From contig URQZ01000010.1 in assembly GCA_900550255.1 (NCBI GenBank), positions 1 to 37,026 of the forward strand: a stretch of 37,026 nucleotides of DNA, in the 5' to 3' direction. The stretch comes from an uncultured Mycoplasmatota bacterium. Its GTDB lineage: Bacteria; Bacillota_I; Bacilli_A; RF39; UBA660. Shown one piece after another: positions 15,118-24,986 of this stretch. A program made the position numbers and the translations under genes. The stretch's first letter is position 1; the number at the start of each line of letters is the position of its first letter. The notes under the pieces are model-generated. The model was not told the DNA's origin. It made no database searches and saw only the letters and a program-made list of their open reading frames with translations.

Positions 15118-18100
15118 AATACCTATAAGTTCTTTTAGGTTTTCCACATCCATTTTGGATATATTAATACTATCTCTATTATCTCCTTCAATTATTTTAT
15201 CACTAAGTTTTTGTTTTTTATTTTGAAGTTCAACTATTTTTTCTTCGATTGTTCCTTTGGCTATTAGTTTAATAACTTCAACAACCTTTTTTTGACCTAT
15301 TCGATGTGAACGATCAGTCGCTTGATTTTCTACTTGAGGATTCCACCAAGGATCTAAGTGAATTACAACATCCGCACTCGTTAAATTAAGACCTGTTCCT
15401 CCTGCTTTTAAAGATATTAAAAAGATATTTGTATCATCTTTATTAAATTTATTTACTAATTCTACTCTTTTATTGCTTTTAGTACTACCATCTAAATAGT
15501 AATAAGTAATATTATTTTCATCTAAAGTAGGAATTATTAATTTTAAAGCAGATGGATACTGTGAAAATAAAAGGATTTTATGTTCTTTTTTTACCTCATT
15601 TAATATTTCTATTAGTGTATCCAATTTACTACTTTTAATTTCGTTTTCAAATAAAAGTCTTGGATCTATACATATCTGTCGTAATTTTGTAAGTAATGAT
15701 AAGATTAAAATACTAGATTTATTAACATTTCCATCTTTGATAAGTTTATCTAGCTCTTCTTTTGTTTTTTCAAGTTGCATCAAATATAATTTTTTTTGTT
15801 CATCATTTAATTCTACAATAATATTGTTTTCTATTTTATCTGGTAAGTCTTTTAAAACATCTTTCTTTTTTCTTCTTAAAATAAATGGTGTAATTAGTTT
15901 ATTTAATCTATATATTGAAGTATCATCATCAATATTATTTATTTTATATTCCTTTTTAAAACGATTTAGAGGTAGTAAAAAACCTGGCATAATAAAATCG
16001 AAAATACTCCAAAGTTCTAAAATAGAATTTTCTATTGGTGTTCCTGTTAAAGCAAATTTTGTTTTTGCTTTTATTTTTTTTACTGCTTCTGTCGTTTGCG
16101 AAAAAGCATTTTTTATATTTTGGGCTTCATCAATAATAAAGTTATCAAATTCATATTCTAAGTATTTTTCTATATCATTTCTAAGAAGGCCATAAGTAGT
16201 TATTAAAACATCATAATCGTTTATTTTTTCTAATAATTCATATCTTTCTATTTGATTTCCATTTATTATTAAGTATTTTAAATCTTGACCAAATTTATTA
16301 AATTCATTTTCCCAGTTATATATTAAAGAAGTTGGAACAACTATTAGTGTTTTTCCTCTATTTTGACCTATAAACTTAATAGTTTGAATTGATTTACCAA
16401 GTCCCATTTCATCAGCTAAAATGCCACCAAAACCACATTTTGAAATTATATTCATCCATTTGATACCTGTTATTTGATAGTCTCTTAATATTTTTAAATC
16501 TTCATCACTTAAATTAATATTGCTATTTCTATATTTTTCAAAGTTTTTTATTAGTTTGTCAAAATTATTATTTACTTGGATAAAATTATTTTTTTCATCT
16601 AACATATCATTTATATAAAGACTTTTATAAATAGGTATTTCAATTTGATCTTTTTCCAAGTCTTTATTTTTAATATTTAAATTATTAAATAAGTTATCTA
16701 AATTATCAAATTCTTCACTATCTAGTGAAATATAATCACCATTTTTTAAATGGTAATATTTTTTCTTTTCTCTATAACTATTTAGAACATTTGTTATTTC
16801 TTGTTTATCAATATTTTCAATATTAAAGTTATATGTTAAAACATTATCTTTACCTATTTTAAAGGTATTTGTTATATTTGCTTTTTTTATAACTTTTGTA
16901 TTTTTAACTTTTTTAGAAATATATGTTTCATATTTAGAACTTATTTCATTTAAACCCTTTTCTAAAAACTCTATAATTCTATCATTTTCTAAATAATAAT
17001 ATTTTTTCTTAATATCTAGACTAAATCCATATTTTGAAAGTTCACTAATATATTTAGTTTCTTCCTCTTTATCTCTTGTTATATATACACCATTAAAGTT
17101 ATTAGTATTATCTATTATGTTTAAACTATAATTATTGTAATTCATTTTAATCATACAAAATAATCTGTTTTTATCATAATCAAAATAGTATTTTACTTTA
17201 AGTGGTTCAATTATAAATTTTTCTTTTAGCTTGTCTTCCATTTTTATATTTTGATCTAGTTTATTTAAAACTGGATAAACATAATTAGAAAAAGCACCTA
17301 ATTCCTCATTTTTAAAAATCAATTCTTTTTTTCTATTCTCAGTAATAATTTTTAAAAGTTTTCTTTCTTGTTTATTTAAATAGTATAAATTATTATTACT
17401 TATAATATAACTATAATCACTAATAAAAGGTATTTGATCTAATAGATTTAAATCAACTTTTATACCATCACTTAATTCTTTAATAGAAATATCTACATTA
17501 CCATCTAAAATTCCATCGAAAATATATACTAGATTATTATATTCGACTCTAAATTTTTTATTTTTTAAAAGTTTTAGGAAGCTTTTTAAACTTTTATTTG
17601 TAAGTTTTATCATAGATATATTTTCATAATAACTATAATATCCATATCTTGGAATTTGACTATCCATATAAATATTTAAAAATTCAATTATTTTAGCATC
17701 GACATCATTAAAATAATGAATTTTTGGATTATAAATAAAGTTTTTACCAAATTCTACATCACCATTTTTGGAATTATAAACTTCATAAAATTCTTTTATA
17801 CATCTTTTTAAAGTATAAGTTTTTGTCTCCCCTATCTTTATTTGTAATTCATATTCATCATAATCTAGTCCTTTTAACGTAATTTCAAGTTTTAAAGGAA
17901 TCTTAGTTACTTTTTTAGGACTTAATTTTTCAAATAAAAGGTGATTAAATTCAGCATCGTAATCATGATTTAAGTTTTCTATTGCCTCTGTTACTAAATT
18001 GTTAGACATCAAATAAATTAGACAGATAGCAATATGCTTACAATTTTTTTCACCATCATTTTGACAATTACAAATAGTTTTATTTATATTGTTTTTTTTA

Positions 18101-18273
18101 TCAATCATTATATTGATAGTATGATCTTCATATTTAAAATTAAAAACGATTTCTGAGTTTTTTTTATCATAACCAAGATATATTAATTTTTCTTGATCAA
18201 GTGATAAGGCCTCAATATAGTTTTTTATTCCAACTATTTCTGTTATATCTTCAATTCTTATAATTTTTTTCAT
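15115..18273 (-). CDS. SNF2-family DNA helicase with SWIM zinc finger
   Basis: 1052 residues. N-terminal SWIM zinc-binding motif (CNCQNDGEKNCKH, near residues 65-80), a long bacterial SNF2-associated region, then the SNF2 ATPase: DEMGLGKS (Walker A), DEAQ (Walker B), LTGTPIENS, and the helicase C domain with GGTGLNLTSADVVIHLDPWW and QATDRSHRIGQ. It is an ATP-driven DNA or nucleoprotein translocase, related to RapA and YwqA; its precise role in bacteria is unsettled. The start at 18273 follows GGGTGAT. An extended -10 (TGGTATAAT, 18292-18300) lies upstream inside the recG terminator region. It shares orientation with recG, which may suggest a repair link. Confidence 0.92.
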   Translation of the reverse strand: MKKIIRIEDITEIVGIKNYIEALSLDQEKLIYLGYDKKNSEIVFNFKYEDHTINIMIDKKNNINKTICNCQNDGEKNCKHIAICLIYLMSNNLVTEAIENLNHDYDAEFNHLLFEKLSPKKVTKIPLKLEITLKGLDYDEYELQIKIGETKTYTLKRCIKEFYEVYNSKNGDVEFGKNFIYNPKIHYFNDVDAKIIEFLNIYMDSQIPRYGYYSYYENISMIKLTNKSLKSFLKLLKNKKFRVEYNNLVYIFDGILDGNVDISIKELSDGIKVDLNLLDQIPFISDYSYIISNNNLYYLNKQERKLLKIITENRKKELIFKNEELGAFSNYVYPVLNKLDQNIKMEDKLKEKFIIEPLKVKYYFDYDKNRLFCMIKMNYNNYSLNIIDNTNNFNGVYITRDKEEETKYISELSKYGFSLDIKKKYYYLENDRIIEFLEKGLNEISSKYETYISKKVKNTKVIKKANITNTFKIGKDNVLTYNFNIENIDKQEITNVLNSYREKKKYYHLKNGDYISLDSEEFDNLDNLFNNLNIKNKDLEKDQIEIPIYKSLYINDMLDEKNNFIQVNNNFDKLIKNFEKYRNSNINLSDEDLKILRDYQITGIKWMNIISKCGFGGILADEMGLGKSIQTIKFIGQNRGKTLIVVPTSLIYNWENEFNKFGQDLKYLIINGNQIERYELLEKINDYDVLITTYGLLRNDIEKYLEYEFDNFIIDEAQNIKNAFSQTTEAVKKIKAKTKFALTGTPIENSILELWSIFDFIMPGFLLPLNRFKKEYKINNIDDDTSIYRLNKLITPFILRRKKKDVLKDLPDKIENNIIVELNDEQKKLYLMQLEKTKEELDKLIKDGNVNKSSILILSLLTKLRQICIDPRLLFENEIKSSKLDTLIEILNEVKKEHKILLFSQYPSALKLIIPTLDENNITYYYLDGSTKSNKRVELVNKFNKDDTNIFLISLKAGGTGLNLTSADVVIHLDPWWNPQVENQATDRSHRIGQKKVVEVIKLIAKGTIEEKIVELQNKKQKLSDKIIEGDNRDSINISKMDVENLKELIGI

Positions 18274-18291
18274 ACTATCACCCATCTTTAT

Positions 18292-18300
18292 ATTATACCA
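18292..18300 (-). promoter_or_regulatory. Extended -10 promoter of the SNF2 gene
   Basis: Minus-strand TGGTATAAT without a good -35, 19 bases before the start codon. Confidence 0.45.
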
Positions 18301-18303
18301 TTA

Positions 18304-18339
18304 AAAAGCTACTTTTTTAATCTAAATTAGTAGCTTTTG
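18304..18339 (-). terminator. recG terminator
   Basis: Stem AAAAGCTACT / AGTAGCTTTT with T-rich tail on the minus strand; it overlaps the recG stop codon. Confidence 0.75.
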
Positions 18340-20311
18340 TTATTAAATTTAAATATTTTTGTTGTTCTTTAGGATCGATTTTAGTAAGATTTTTTAATAA
18401 ATATTCACTATCTTCTTTAGCTTTGAGCAAAATATTAAAATCTTGTTTTAAATCAGCCATTTTAAAAATCATGTCACCACTTTGTCTAAGTCCAAATATA
18501 TCACCGCTTCCACGAAGTAAGAAATCCTCTTCACTAACTTTAAATCCATCATTTGTTTTAGTTAAAACGTTTAGTCTTTCTTTTTCATAGTTACTAATTA
18601 ATATACAATATGATTGAAGATTATTTCTTCCTACTCTTCCTCTTAATTGATGAAGGGCGGAAAGACCGAAACGTTCAGCATCAAAAATAACCATCATTGT
18701 TGCATTTTTAACATCTACTCCTACTTCTATAACAGTCGTACTTATTAGAATATTAATCTTATTTTCTTTAAATTTTTGCATTACTTCTTCTTTTTCAGAC
18801 GGTTTCATTTTTCCATGAAGGATATCAATATTACAAATTTTACCAAAAGCTTTATTAAATTTTTCTTCTAAATCATAGACATTTTTTAAATCAATTTTAT
18901 CACTTTCTTCAATTAGGGGTGCGACTACATATATTTGATGTCTTTGTTTTAATTCATTATACATACTAGTTAAAACATCTTTTATTTCTTTTTCTGTTTT
19001 TAGAGTTGTTATAATTTGCTTTTTACCACTAGGTAGTGTCTTTATATTTGAGACATCCATATCTCCATATAAAGTTAGGGCATATGTTCTTGGAATTGGA
19101 GTTGCACTCATATATAAAATATCTGGAGTTGTTCCTTTATTTTTTAAATTACTTCTTTGATTTACACCAAAACGGTGTTGCTCATCTGTTATAACTAGGC
19201 CTAAATTTTTATATATAACATCATCCGTAAATAAAGCATGGGTTCCAATAATAAAATCAATTGTTCCATTTTTTAATTTTTCATAGATTTCTTTTTTTTC
19301 TTTGGTTTTTGTTTTTCCTGTTAACAGTGCTATATCAATATTATATTTTTTAAATAATTCCTTACTATTTTGATAATGTTGTTGGGCTAAAATTTCAGTT
19401 GGGGCCATTAAAGCACTTTGATATCCACCTAAATAATTGATATACATTGTAATAAAAGCCACAATTGTTTTTCCACTTCCAACATCACCTTGTAGAAGAC
19501 GATTCATACGCATATCCTCAGTTAAATCTTTATAAATTTCTTCTACACTTTTTATTTGATCTCTTGTTAATTCAAAAGGTAAATCATCAATAAATTGTTC
19601 AACTTTATCGTACGATATATCTCTTTTTAATCCATGATCTATTTTTTTACTTTGTTTGAGGTAATTCATTTTAAGCATATATACAAATAATTCTTCATAT
19701 TTAGTTCTTTTTATACTTTGTTTTAATTTTATTTCATCAACAGGATTATGTAGATGTCTAATTGCTTCTGACTTATTAAGAAGGTGATATTTTTGAGAGA
19801 TAAAAGTTGGAATATAATCATCTATTTCATATCCTAGATTAACTGTACTATTTATATATTTTCTTATTTGTTTATTACTAAGTCCAAAGGTTGTGTGGTA
19901 AACAGGTTCTATTCTTTCTTTATCTATTTTTCCAAAATAAAGATCCGATACAACAATAATACTTTTAATTTTATCTATTTTTCCTACAACCGTTATTTCT
20001 GTTCCAATTGTCAATTTGTTTTTTAAAAAACCACGATTAAAGATAACGATATTAAATGTTTTAAATCCTGTATTTAATTTAAAGTTCATTTTATCCTTTT
20101 TTCCTTTAAAGTAGAAAATACTAGGAATAGATTCTATAATTCCATCTATGGTTATTTGTTCATTATTTTTTACTTCTTTTAAATTACTTCTTTTAATTAT
20201 GTTATATCTAAAAGGATAAAAAGTTAATAATGACTTAATATCTTTTATTCCTAACTTATCTAACTTTTCACATGTTTTCATGCCTAGACCTTTAATTTGT
20301 GTTAGTTCCAT
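18317..20311 (-). CDS. recG: ATP-dependent DNA helicase RecG
   Basis: 664 residues, close to the usual 670-690. RecG remodels stalled replication forks and branches Holliday junctions. The N-terminus starts with a helix-hairpin-helix-like segment (ELTQIKGLGMKTCEKLDKLG) and an OB-fold wedge (about 50-150). The helicase core shows GDVGSGKT (Walker A), DEQH (Walker B), SATPIPRT (motif III) and QLRGRVGRN (motif VI). The C-terminal TRG region (FLLRGSGDIFGLRQSG) is present. GGTGAT precedes the ATG, and a strong promoter lies 26-54 bases upstream. With recU and the SNF2 helicase, it makes this stretch rich in recombination functions. Confidence 0.97.
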   Translation of the reverse strand: MELTQIKGLGMKTCEKLDKLGIKDIKSLLTFYPFRYNIIKRSNLKEVKNNEQITIDGIIESIPSIFYFKGKKDKMNFKLNTGFKTFNIVIFNRGFLKNKLTIGTEITVVGKIDKIKSIIVVSDLYFGKIDKERIEPVYHTTFGLSNKQIRKYINSTVNLGYEIDDYIPTFISQKYHLLNKSEAIRHLHNPVDEIKLKQSIKRTKYEELFVYMLKMNYLKQSKKIDHGLKRDISYDKVEQFIDDLPFELTRDQIKSVEEIYKDLTEDMRMNRLLQGDVGSGKTIVAFITMYINYLGGYQSALMAPTEILAQQHYQNSKELFKKYNIDIALLTGKTKTKEKKEIYEKLKNGTIDFIIGTHALFTDDVIYKNLGLVITDEQHRFGVNQRSNLKNKGTTPDILYMSATPIPRTYALTLYGDMDVSNIKTLPSGKKQIITTLKTEKEIKDVLTSMYNELKQRHQIYVVAPLIEESDKIDLKNVYDLEEKFNKAFGKICNIDILHGKMKPSEKEEVMQKFKENKINILISTTVIEVGVDVKNATMMVIFDAERFGLSALHQLRGRVGRNNLQSYCILISNYEKERLNVLTKTNDGFKVSEEDFLLRGSGDIFGLRQSGDMIFKMADLKQDFNILLKAKEDSEYLLKNLTKIDPKEQQKYLNLITKATNLD

Positions 20312-20336
20312 CTTATCACCTTGCTCTGTTAATTAA

Positions 20337-20365
20337 ATAATACACAACAAACAGTTGTTCGTCAA
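20337..20365 (-). promoter_or_regulatory. recG promoter with palindrome in the spacer
   Basis: Minus-strand -35 TTGACG (20360-20365), 17-base spacer, -10 TATTAT (20337-20342). The spacer holds an inverted repeat, ACAAC - TGTTT - GTTGT, in a good position for a repressor. It lies downstream of the RNA terminator at 20431-20458. Confidence 0.65.
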
Positions 20366-20430
20366 TATTTTTTTTGAAACTTTTAAATTTTGAAAATATT
20401 TAATTAAATTTTAATTTTTTTTAAATAACG

Positions 20431-20619
20431 AAAAAAAAAGCTTGACTTTTCAAACTTTTCAGGTTAGTATATAAAGCACCAGTTCGGTAATCCGGATTGG
20501 TGCTAGTATCACACTAGCCAACCCCTTTTTATTCTTTTATGAAACTGTTCTCAGGGGGACAGTTTCCTTTTTTATTCTTTTATGGCTGTTCTCACACATC
20601 CGTAATACTATACTAACCT
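20431..20619 (-). ncRNA. Candidate structured non-coding RNA (about 190 nt)
   Basis: The minus strand has an extended -10 promoter (TGTTATAAT, -10 at 20626-20631), predicted start near 20619, and a terminator at 20431-20458 (AAAGTTTGA - AAAG - TCAAGCTTT then T7 or more). Between them, the ends pair perfectly (AGGTTAGTATA with TATACTAACCT at 20609-20619 and 20461-20471). Inside are hairpins GAAACTGT/ACAGTTTC, GCTAGT/ACTAGC and AGCACCA/TGGTGCT. The C-rich loop of the first could pair with a downstream AAGGGG to form a pseudoknot. The sequence GAGAACAG followed by ATAAAAGAATAAAAA occurs twice. No open frame is evident. It is not a clear tmRNA, RNase P or SRP RNA; a 6S-like RNA is not excluded. 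Confidence 0.7.
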
Positions 20620-20640
20620 GAATAGATTATAACATATGAA

Positions 20641-20665
20641 AAAAAACATGAATACATGTTTTTTT
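20641..20665 (-). terminator. murI terminator
   Basis: AAAAAACATG - TATT - CATGTTTTTT on the minus strand, 9 bases after the murI stop and just ahead of the RNA promoter. Confidence 0.8.
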
Positions 20666-20673
20666 ATTATTTT

Positions 20674-21411
20674 TTAAAACTTTACACTATTTAACATCTC
20701 AAAAAATCTTTCTTTTTTGAATTTATTATTTGAGGAATCAAAAAATTCTATTTTATTTTTTGTTTTTTTTATATTATATTTTTCTATTGTTCTTTTTAAT
20801 TGCATACTTATACCATGTCCACCATCAAAAAAATTAGGATTATTTAAAACTTTATTTAATTGTTTTTTTATCAAAGGATAATGTGTACATCCTAAAACAA
20901 CGTTATCAATTTTATTAAATTGTTTTAAATTATCATTTAAGTATTTTTCGATTTTTTCTTGATTATTTTCTTCAATCAGTTCAGCAAGTCCTACACAAGG
21001 ATATAAAATTGTTTTATGGTTATCATAAAGCTTATATAAATCTTGAAATTTCTTGCTTTCTATTGTGGCTTTTGTTGCCATTACTAATGTTTTTCCATCA
21101 TTGTTATAATCATGAATCATTTTGTATGCTGGTTCTGTCGCAATAAAAGAGATATTTTTATATTTTTCTCTTAATTTTTTTACACATACGGTACTTGCTG
21201 TATTACAAGCAATTACTATGATTTGACATCCTCTAGCAATTAAAGTTTCCACAATTTCAAAAACAATTGTTTCTATTTCTTTTTGTTTTTTATCTCCATA
21301 TGGGTTATTTTTTGAATCACTATAATATAAATAGTGGTAATCAAAGTTTTCTTTTAAAATTTCTTTTAAGATGGTTACTCCACCTATTCCTGAATCAAAT
21401 ATTCCTATCAT
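20674..21411 (-). CDS. murI: Glutamate racemase
   Basis: 245 residues, slightly short for the family (250-270). It makes D-glutamate for peptidoglycan with two catalytic cysteines acting as acid and base. Motifs: GIFDSGIGGVTILKEI with the conserved Asp-Ser, YYSDSKNNPYGDK, VIACNTAST (first Cys) and VLGCTHYPLI (second Cys-Thr-His). AAGGTG precedes the start ATG. It is a single-gene unit with its own strong promoter and terminator. It provides the residue that MurT/GatD would amidate elsewhere in the window. Confidence 0.96.
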   Translation of the reverse strand: MIGIFDSGIGGVTILKEILKENFDYHYLYYSDSKNNPYGDKKQKEIETIVFEIVETLIARGCQIIVIACNTASTVCVKKLREKYKNISFIATEPAYKMIHDYNNDGKTLVMATKATIESKKFQDLYKLYDNHKTILYPCVGLAELIEENNQEKIEKYLNDNLKQFNKIDNVVLGCTHYPLIKKQLNKVLNNPNFFDGGHGISMQLKRTIEKYNIKKTKNKIEFFDSSNNKFKKERFFEMLNSVKF

Positions 21412-21437
21412 TTTTACACCTTCAAAATTATATATAT

Positions 21438-21466
21438 ATTATACGCATATGACATATATTTTTCAA
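21438..21466 (-). promoter_or_regulatory. murI promoter
   Basis: -35 TTGAAA (21461-21466), 17-base spacer, -10 TATAAT (21438-21443), minus strand. Confidence 0.75.
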
Positions 21467-21482
21467 CATTTTAATTATACAA

Positions 21483-21507
21483 AAAAAGAAGTTTTAATCT
21501 TCTTTTT
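21483..21507 (-). terminator. Terminator of the pyruvate:ferredoxin oxidoreductase gene
   Basis: AAAAAGAAG - ATTAAAA - CTTCTTTTT with further T's, overlapping the stop codon. Confidence 0.8.
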
Positions 21508-24500
21508 CGGTTAACATTTTATAATAATTAAATTTTAAAATTGCATTATTTTTATTATCCTCAAATAATAAATCAGCATTCTCTTTATTTATCTTTTTTA
21601 AGTTTTTATATCTTTGTTGTTTTAATAAAAATTCATTATATAAATCAAAATCAACATTTTTGCTATCAAGAATTAATTTTTTATCCACAGGATTATATCT
21701 GAAAATTGGAAAATATCCACATTTGGTTGCTAAGGCTTGCATTTCTAAACTATTTGTCATTCCACCTTCTATACCATGAGATATACAAGGAGCATACGCA
21801 ATAATTAATGATGGTCCCTTATATTCTTCAGCTTCTTTCATAGCTTTTATAACTTGATTCATATTAGCACCTAAATTTATTTGAGCCACATAAACATCTG
21901 GATATGACATAGCTATACGTGCTAAATCTTTACTGTTATTTTTCTTACCACTAGTTGCAAATGAGGCAATAGAGCCTTTAGGACTAGCTTTTGATGCCTG
22001 CCCTCCTGTGTTTGAGTATACCTCCGTATTAAGGACTAGGATATTAACGTTATCATTACTTGCTAAGATGTGGTCTATACCACTAAATCCTATATCATAA
22101 GCCCATCCATCTCCACCAATAATCCAAGTACTTTTTTTAATTAAGTAGTCTTTTATTTTCTTTAATTCTTCTGGAATGTCATTAGTTAAATTATCATACA
22201 CATACTTAGTTGTTTTATAATCATCCATATTATTTAACCACATTTCAAACAATTCTTTATTTGGATTATTTAAATTACTGTGGATTATTTTTTTGATTCT
22301 ATTTTTCATGGTTTTATCTGCCATATACATTCCATATCCATATTCAGCATTATCTTCAAATAAAGATGATGCCCAGGGTAGATTGTAAGGTAGATTTGGA
22401 ATACTTCCTCCATAAATAGATGAACATCCGGTAGCGTTAGCAATAATCATTTCATTTCCAAATAATTGGGTTAGAATTTTAATATAAGCTGGTTGTCCGC
22501 ATCCAAGACAGGCTCCTGGGTATTTTATTTTTGGTTTTTTAAATTGGCTAGTCATAATACTATTTTTAGATTCTATTTCTTTATCTTTAATGTTTTCTAA
22601 CAAGTAATCAGCTATTTTTTGTTCTTCGGATTGGTTTAAAATATCTTCCATAATTAAGGCTTTACTATTTCTTAATCCTGGACATGTATTTACACATAAT
22701 CCACATCCTGTACAGTTTTTAATTGAAATGCCAATTATAAAGTAATAATCTTGAAGATTTTTATCCAATGGTTTTATACATCTTTCTTTTATTTTTGATG
22801 GCATTAATTGATATTCTTCTTCGTCTACTAGGTATGTTCTGATTACACTATGGGGACATACAAAGGAACAACGATTACAACGAATACAATTACTATTTAG
22901 CCACTTTGGAACAAATTCACTTATTGCACTTTTGTTTAGGTTTGTTTCATTGAAAGTTCCATCTTGATGTTTTAGGAAAGCTGATGTTGGTAATTCATTT
23001 CCTTTTCTTTGTCCAATCATTTCATACAATCCTATTTTTTCTTGGGCTTGTTTTATTTCGTTATTTAGTTTTATTTCTTTAATATATTTAGTTGCTGCTT
23101 CTATTGCTTGGTAGTTACTTTCAACTACTTTTTCGCCTTTTTTACTAAATTTATTTTTAATATATTCTTTTAGTTTTTCTTGGGCTTTATCAAAATCAAT
23201 TAGGTGTATTAGTTTTAATATAGCGTTTTCCATAATCATACTTATTTTGTTATTAAGTCCTGATTCATGAGCTATTAAGTAGGCATTAATGGTATATATT
23301 TTAATTTTTTTATCAAGTAAATCTTTTTTATTTTGACTACTCATTAGTTCGTTTATTTCTTCTTCATTTCGAACGGTATTAATAATACAAATTCCATTTT
23401 CACAAATATTATTAAACATATCAAAATCAGAAAGATAGCTATCTTTTGATACGACAACTACACTAGGGTTTTCAACATAGTATGGTTTTCTTATAATATC
23501 ATCTTTAAAACGAAGATGACTAACTGTTACCCCACCTGATTTTTTAGAATCGTATTCAAAGTATCCCTGAACATATTTATCTGTATTATCACCTATTAGT
23601 TTGATAAGTGATTTAGAGGCGCTTATCATTCCATCACTACCATATCCATAGATAAGCATTTCTTGGGCATTGTTTATTTTATAATTTTGAATTTCAAGGC
23701 TAAGATGCGTTACATCATCGTTAATTCCAATGACAAAATTATCTCTAGGATTATCTAACATATCATATACGGCTTTTATTTGAGCTGGGGTTGTGTTTTT
23801 ACTTGATAGTCCATATCTTCCACCTACGATCGAAATATTTTTATTTTTTAAGGCGTTAGAAATATCTAAGTATAATGGTTCTCCTCCACTTCCTGGTTCT
23901 TTAGTTCGATCTAATACAGCAATTTTTTCAACTGTATCTGGTAAAACGTTAAGTAGGTATTTTGAACTAAATGGACGATATAGATGCACTTCAATTAATC
24001 CAATGTTTTCTTTACTATCTGTTATATATTCTTTAATTGTATCTGTTACTGATCCCATTGCTACTATTATTTTTTTGGCGTTTTTACTTCCATAATAGTT
24101 AAATGGTTTATAGTTAGTATTAGCTTTTTCATTTATTTTTTCCATGTATTCGTTAACGATATCTGGTAGTTGTTCATAATATTTATTTCTTACTTCCATA
24201 TTTTGAAAATAAATATCATCATTTTCATTAACGCCTCTTGTTACAGGATGAAGAGGGTTTAGAGCTTTATTTCTGAATCTATTTAATGCTTCATAATCGA
24301 TTAGTTCTTTTAAATCTTCTTGTTCTAATACTTCAATTTTATTTATTTCATGACTTGTTCTAAATCCATCAAAAAAGTGAAGGAATGGTAGACTCGATTT
24401 TATAGCTGAAAGATGAGCAACAGCTGACAAGTAGGCTGCATCTTGTACTGATGATGATGCTAACATGGCAAATCCAGTCATACGAGTTGCATAAATGTCT

Positions 24501-24880
24501 TGATGATCTCCAAAAATTGATAAGGCATGGGTAGATAAACTACGTGCTGCTACATGGATTACTCCTGGTAACATTTCTCCAGCTATTTTATACATATTAG
24601 GAATCATTAAAAGTAGTCCTTGACTTGCTGTAAAGGTTGTTGTTAATAGTCCTGCCTGAAGTGATCCATGAACCATTCCGGCTGCTCCAAGTTCACTTTG
24701 CATTTCAACTACTTTTACTTCATCATTAAAAACATTTAGACGATGGTTACTACTCCATTCATCTAAATGTTCAGCCATAGGACTTGAAGGTGTTATAGGA
24801 TATATTCCAGCAACTTCTGTAAACATGTATGCTGTATAGCTACAAGCTTCATTTCCATCTATAGTCATTATTTTTTTCAT
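21494..24880 (-). CDS. nifJ: Pyruvate:ferredoxin (flavodoxin) oxidoreductase
   Basis: 1128 residues, single-chain type, a little shorter than the usual 1170-1190. It oxidises pyruvate to acetyl-CoA and CO2 and reduces ferredoxin, using thiamine diphosphate and three 4Fe-4S clusters. Seen: IYPITPSSPMAEHLDEW at the N-terminus; two ferredoxin-type cluster motifs, CIRCNRCSFVCP (about 665) and CTGCGLCVNTCP (about 727); GACLGCGQPAY and ATGCSSIYGGS for the proximal cluster; and the TPP motif GDGWAYDIG ... NTEVYSNTGGQASK (about 923). The oxygen-sensitive enzyme indicates anaerobic life. It forms a single-gene unit. AGAGTGG precedes the start. Confidence 0.96.
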   Translation of the reverse strand: MKKIMTIDGNEACSYTAYMFTEVAGIYPITPSSPMAEHLDEWSSNHRLNVFNDEVKVVEMQSELGAAGMVHGSLQAGLLTTTFTASQGLLLMIPNMYKIAGEMLPGVIHVAARSLSTHALSIFGDHQDIYATRMTGFAMLASSSVQDAAYLSAVAHLSAIKSSLPFLHFFDGFRTSHEINKIEVLEQEDLKELIDYEALNRFRNKALNPLHPVTRGVNENDDIYFQNMEVRNKYYEQLPDIVNEYMEKINEKANTNYKPFNYYGSKNAKKIIVAMGSVTDTIKEYITDSKENIGLIEVHLYRPFSSKYLLNVLPDTVEKIAVLDRTKEPGSGGEPLYLDISNALKNKNISIVGGRYGLSSKNTTPAQIKAVYDMLDNPRDNFVIGINDDVTHLSLEIQNYKINNAQEMLIYGYGSDGMISASKSLIKLIGDNTDKYVQGYFEYDSKKSGGVTVSHLRFKDDIIRKPYYVENPSVVVVSKDSYLSDFDMFNNICENGICIINTVRNEEEINELMSSQNKKDLLDKKIKIYTINAYLIAHESGLNNKISMIMENAILKLIHLIDFDKAQEKLKEYIKNKFSKKGEKVVESNYQAIEAATKYIKEIKLNNEIKQAQEKIGLYEMIGQRKGNELPTSAFLKHQDGTFNETNLNKSAISEFVPKWLNSNCIRCNRCSFVCPHSVIRTYLVDEEEYQLMPSKIKERCIKPLDKNLQDYYFIIGISIKNCTGCGLCVNTCPGLRNSKALIMEDILNQSEEQKIADYLLENIKDKEIESKNSIMTSQFKKPKIKYPGACLGCGQPAYIKILTQLFGNEMIIANATGCSSIYGGSIPNLPYNLPWASSLFEDNAEYGYGMYMADKTMKNRIKKIIHSNLNNPNKELFEMWLNNMDDYKTTKYVYDNLTNDIPEELKKIKDYLIKKSTWIIGGDGWAYDIGFSGIDHILASNDNVNILVLNTEVYSNTGGQASKASPKGSIASFATSGKKNNSKDLARIAMSYPDVYVAQINLGANMNQVIKAMKEAEEYKGPSLIIAYAPCISHGIEGGMTNSLEMQALATKCGYFPIFRYNPVDKKLILDSKNVDFDLYNEFLLKQQRYKNLKKINKENADLLFEDNKNNAILKFNYYKMLTEKED

Positions 24881-24910
24881 ATAACCACTCTTTTCATCAT
24901 ATCTATTAAT

Positions 24911-24939
24911 AGTATATAGGAATTTTATGCATTTATAAA
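24911..24939 (-). promoter_or_regulatory. Candidate nifJ promoter
   Basis: -35 TTTATA, 17-base spacer, -10 TATACT (24911-24916), minus strand, about 30 bases before the start. Confidence 0.45.
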
Positions 24940-24986
24940 GTCTTTAGTATAAAATTCACATTTTTTTCCAAAATAATAAAAAAAGC

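Noticed and set aside
15737..16195. Plus-strand 152-aa frame inside the SNF2 helicase gene
   Set aside because: It is Ser/Phe-rich, antisense to a conserved helicase domain and has no ribosome site. Similar antisense frames inside lysS, PBP1 and htpG were dismissed for the same reason.
20431..20619. Riboswitch or T-box leader controlling recG
   Set aside because: The RNA ends in its own terminator and recG has a separate -35/-10 about 70 bases further downstream; no T-box sequence is seen.
21494..24880. Frameshift in pyruvate:ferredoxin oxidoreductase because it is shorter than usual
   Set aside because: All cluster and cofactor motifs are in one frame and in order; the shorter length is spread over loops.
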